DNA of 64,000 nt. It comes from Jingyaoa shaoxingensis. GTDB lineage: Bacteria > Bacillota > Clostridia > Lachnospirales > Lachnospiraceae. The position numbers and the translations under genes were made by a program. The stretch is from positions 127,452 to 191,451 of the forward strand of contig NZ_JACRSZ010000007.1 in assembly GCF_014385005.1 (NCBI RefSeq). The letters run 5' to 3'. The notes beneath the pieces were generated by a model. That model was not told the origin of the DNA and searched no databases. It was given only the letters and a program-made list of their open reading frames with translations. This document shows, one piece after another, positions 62,538 through 64,000 of this stretch (its first letter is position 1; the number at the start of each line of letters is the position of its first letter).

Positions 62538-63413
62538 ATGAATATGCAGGAGTTAAAGGAACTCATTTACCAAGGTGAAAAAGTTGATATAGAGTGCAAA
62601 AAAGCAGAAAAAAGCGTGCCAAAATCTGCGTATGAGTCATATTCTGCATTTGCCAATACAAAAGGTGGATATATCATACTTGGAGTAAGAGAAGATAAAA
62701 CCAAGACTGATCCGAATGAACGATTTATAATACAAGGGATAGAGGATGCGCCTAAGCAGAAAGAAGATTTTTGGAACACAATTAATGGAAATAAGGTGAA
62801 TATAAACCTATTAACTGATGATGATGTAAAGATTGTTGAAGATGGCAGTATAAGACTAATTGTGATTCATGTTCCTAGAGCTGATTTTAATATGCGTCCG
62901 GTATATGTTGGAGAAAATCCTTATAAGGGAACATATAAAAGAAATCATGAAGGCGATTATCATGCGACAGAGCATGAGATTAGAGGGATGATAAGAGATC
63001 AAAATCCAGAGGGAAATGATAATCAAATAATTGAGTATTATTCAATGGATGATATTGATAAAGAAACATTAAGAAAATATCGTCAGATTTTTGAAATCAG
63101 AAATGATGGTCATGTATGGAATGCTTTAGATGACAAGTCTTTTCTTGAAAAGTTGGGTGGTTATAGGAAAGATAGAAAAACTGGAGTAGAAGGTTTGACA
63201 TTAGCAGGACTTTTGATGTTTGGTACAGGACAGGCTATCAGAGAACGATTTGATAATGTTTTTATGGATTATCGTAATGAAAGTCAAGTGACAGCAGATA
63301 TCCGCTGGAATGACAGGATTACTTATGATGGAACATGGGAAAATAACTGGTCCTATGTCAAGAAAAAGTACAAATTAAATGCAACCAATTTTCTCTTTTT
63401 ATGTAATTGTTAA
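62538..63413 (+). pseudogene. AlbA_2 (Schlafen-type) putative DNA-binding/ATP-binding protein, truncated by an IS
   Basis: The N-terminal AlbA_2 domain is clear: LIYQGEKVDIECKKAEKS, AYESYSAFANTKGGYIILGV, then IVIHVPRADFNMRPVYVG and YHATEHEIRGM. A middle domain follows (FLEKLGGYRKDRK, LTLAGLLMFG). Family members are usually about 450-550 residues with a winged-helix C-terminus. This frame stops after 291 codons, and the last ~18 residues are unlike the family and probably IS sequence. Such proteins are frequent in defence islands but their action is not settled. ATG 62538 follows AGGTG; an in-frame GTG at 62529 is less likely. The truncation probably inactivates it. Confidence 0.8.
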
Positions 63414-64000
63414 CTTGCTAAGCTTGCTACAGTCGTTTCCAGATTTTTTAGATATTGTTCCTCATATTCATTTGGAGATAAATATCCACAATGACTATGA
63501 ATACGGACGGTGTTGTAGAACGTCTCGATATATTCAAAAATCAATTTATATGCATGAGTATAATTGAAAATTTTGAAACGATTAATCCACTCTCGTTTTA
63601 AAAGGGCATGGAACGATTCTATGCAAGCATTGTCCCAAGGATAAGCCTTCTTGGAATAGCTGTGAATCATTCCTTCCGTTGCCTTGTGAAATGCTTCTGA
63701 TACATATTGACATCCTCTGTCACAATGAAAAATAAGCGGATTTTCAATATGTCTGGACTGTTTTGCCTTTTCAATACATTTTACTACATGAGATGCCTCC
63801 AGCGTCTCACTTAGTACCCAGGAAATGATTTTTCTGGAATATAGATCCATAATACTGGTAAGATATACAAATCCTTCATATGTCCAAATATAAGTGATAT
63901 CTGAGCACCATACAGCATCTGGATGTTCTGGATTAAATTTTTCGTTCAAAATATTTTTTAGTTTCCGGCTTAGATCAGAATCAATGGTTGTTTGAGTATA
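63356..64000 (-). mobile_element. IS3-family insertion sequence (partial; continues beyond window)
   Basis: The transposase reading frame on the minus strand marks an IS3-type element. Its end inside the AlbA_2 gene is placed tentatively at TG 63356, because AlbA_2 similarity ends about there and IS3 elements end in TG/CA. The other end, the inverted repeat partner and the target duplication lie outside the window. Confidence 0.7.
63410..64000 (-). CDS. IS3-family transposase OrfB, integrase core (N-terminal part outside window)
   Basis: This DDE transposase is the OrfB product of an IS3/IS150-type element. Catalytic residues are visible: first Asp in WCSDITYIWT, second Asp in FHCDRGCQYVS and Glu in NACIESFHALLKRE. 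The C-terminus IRIHSHCGYLSPNEYEEQYL is typical. The frame stays open to base 64000 (reading TTIDSDLSRKLKNILNEKF before the first listed start), so the gene starts outside the window. Only the C-terminal ~196 residues are seen. The reading frame here appears intact. Confidence 0.93.
   Translation of the reverse strand, partial: YTQTTIDSDLSRKLKNILNEKFNPEHPDAVWCSDITYIWTYEGFVYLTSIMDLYSRKIISWVLSETLEASHVVKCIEKAKQSRHIENPLIFHCDRGCQYVSEAFHKATEGMIHSYSKKAYPWDNACIESFHALLKREWINRFKIFNYTHAYKLIFEYIETFYNTVRIHSHCGYLSPNEYEEQYLKNLETTVASLAS

Larger units (their letters stand above)
44953..64000. mobile_element. Integrated genomic island carrying a defence locus (right end outside window)
   Basis: From the guaA stop onward the composition turns clearly AT-rich, with AGA/ATA/TTA codons common. 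The content is accessory: att-like repeats, a decayed relaxase gene, methyltransferases, restriction and helicase genes, an AlbA_2 gene and an IS. No integrase is visible in this part. The boundary at guaA is inferred from the composition change and knowledge that guaA 3' ends are island hotspots. Confidence 0.65.

Noticed and set aside
1..64000. CRISPR arrays, rRNA or tRNA genes
   Set aside because: No regularly spaced repeats, no rRNA segments and no tRNA cloverleaf with a TTCGANNC-type arm were found by reading; a covariance-model scan would be needed to exclude an atypical tRNA.

Overview
The window looks like the chromosome of a low-to-moderate GC, spore-forming, anaerobic gut Lachnospiraceae (Blautia/Ruminococcus-like; the genus is inferred, not proven). 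The signs are a V-type ATP synthase, pyruvate:ferredoxin oxidoreductase, PPi-linked glycolysis enzymes (PPDK and PPi-PFK), SpoIIID, paired LCP cell-wall ligases and a bile salt hydrolase. No rRNA, tRNA or CRISPR array was recognised.

Region 1 (1-11.7 kb): the end of a V-ATPase operon (B partial, D), two tandem LCP proteins, a small membrane protein with an HTH regulator, and a BlaI/BlaR1-type sensor pair next to three exported orphan proteins. Then come metAA, a Phd-like/HicA-like toxin-antitoxin pair, a GNAT acetyltransferase and a 56-residue protein. A highly structured palindromic intergenic element lies at 11.79-11.99 kb.

Region 2 (12.3-45 kb): housekeeping and metabolism. nifJ is followed by an M16C metalloprotease, era, recO, a lipoprotein, glyQS, ppdK and pfp (the last two convergent). 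After dinB, which has a possible Fur site, come an HTH-membrane protein and a methyltransferase. A GntR-controlled acid-sugar pair is divergent from its regulator. spoIIID, a HAD phosphatase and a flavin reductase follow, then a bile salt hydrolase flanked by REP-like repeats. The rest is an orphan ABC binding protein with two Na+ symporters, a deoxyinosine glycosylase, a MATE exporter and guaA.

Region 3 (45-64 kb): a visibly more AT-rich accessory island begins right after the guaA stop codon, a known integration hotspot. It opens with att-like repeats and a decayed relaxase gene. A defence operon then runs from one promoter at 46.68 kb: HTH regulator, C5-cytosine methyltransferase, SNF2 helicase (DrmD-like), type III Mod, type III Res, DrmA, DrmB, DrmC (PLD) and a CxxC/HNH-like protein. 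This is a DISARM system in which a full type III restriction-modification pair sits where class 1 DISARM has its adenine methylase. A separately promoted AlbA_2 (Schlafen-type) gene follows and is cut short by an IS3-family element that runs off the end of the window. The methyltransferases presumably mark self DNA, while DrmA/DrmB/DrmD and Res engage unmodified invading DNA.
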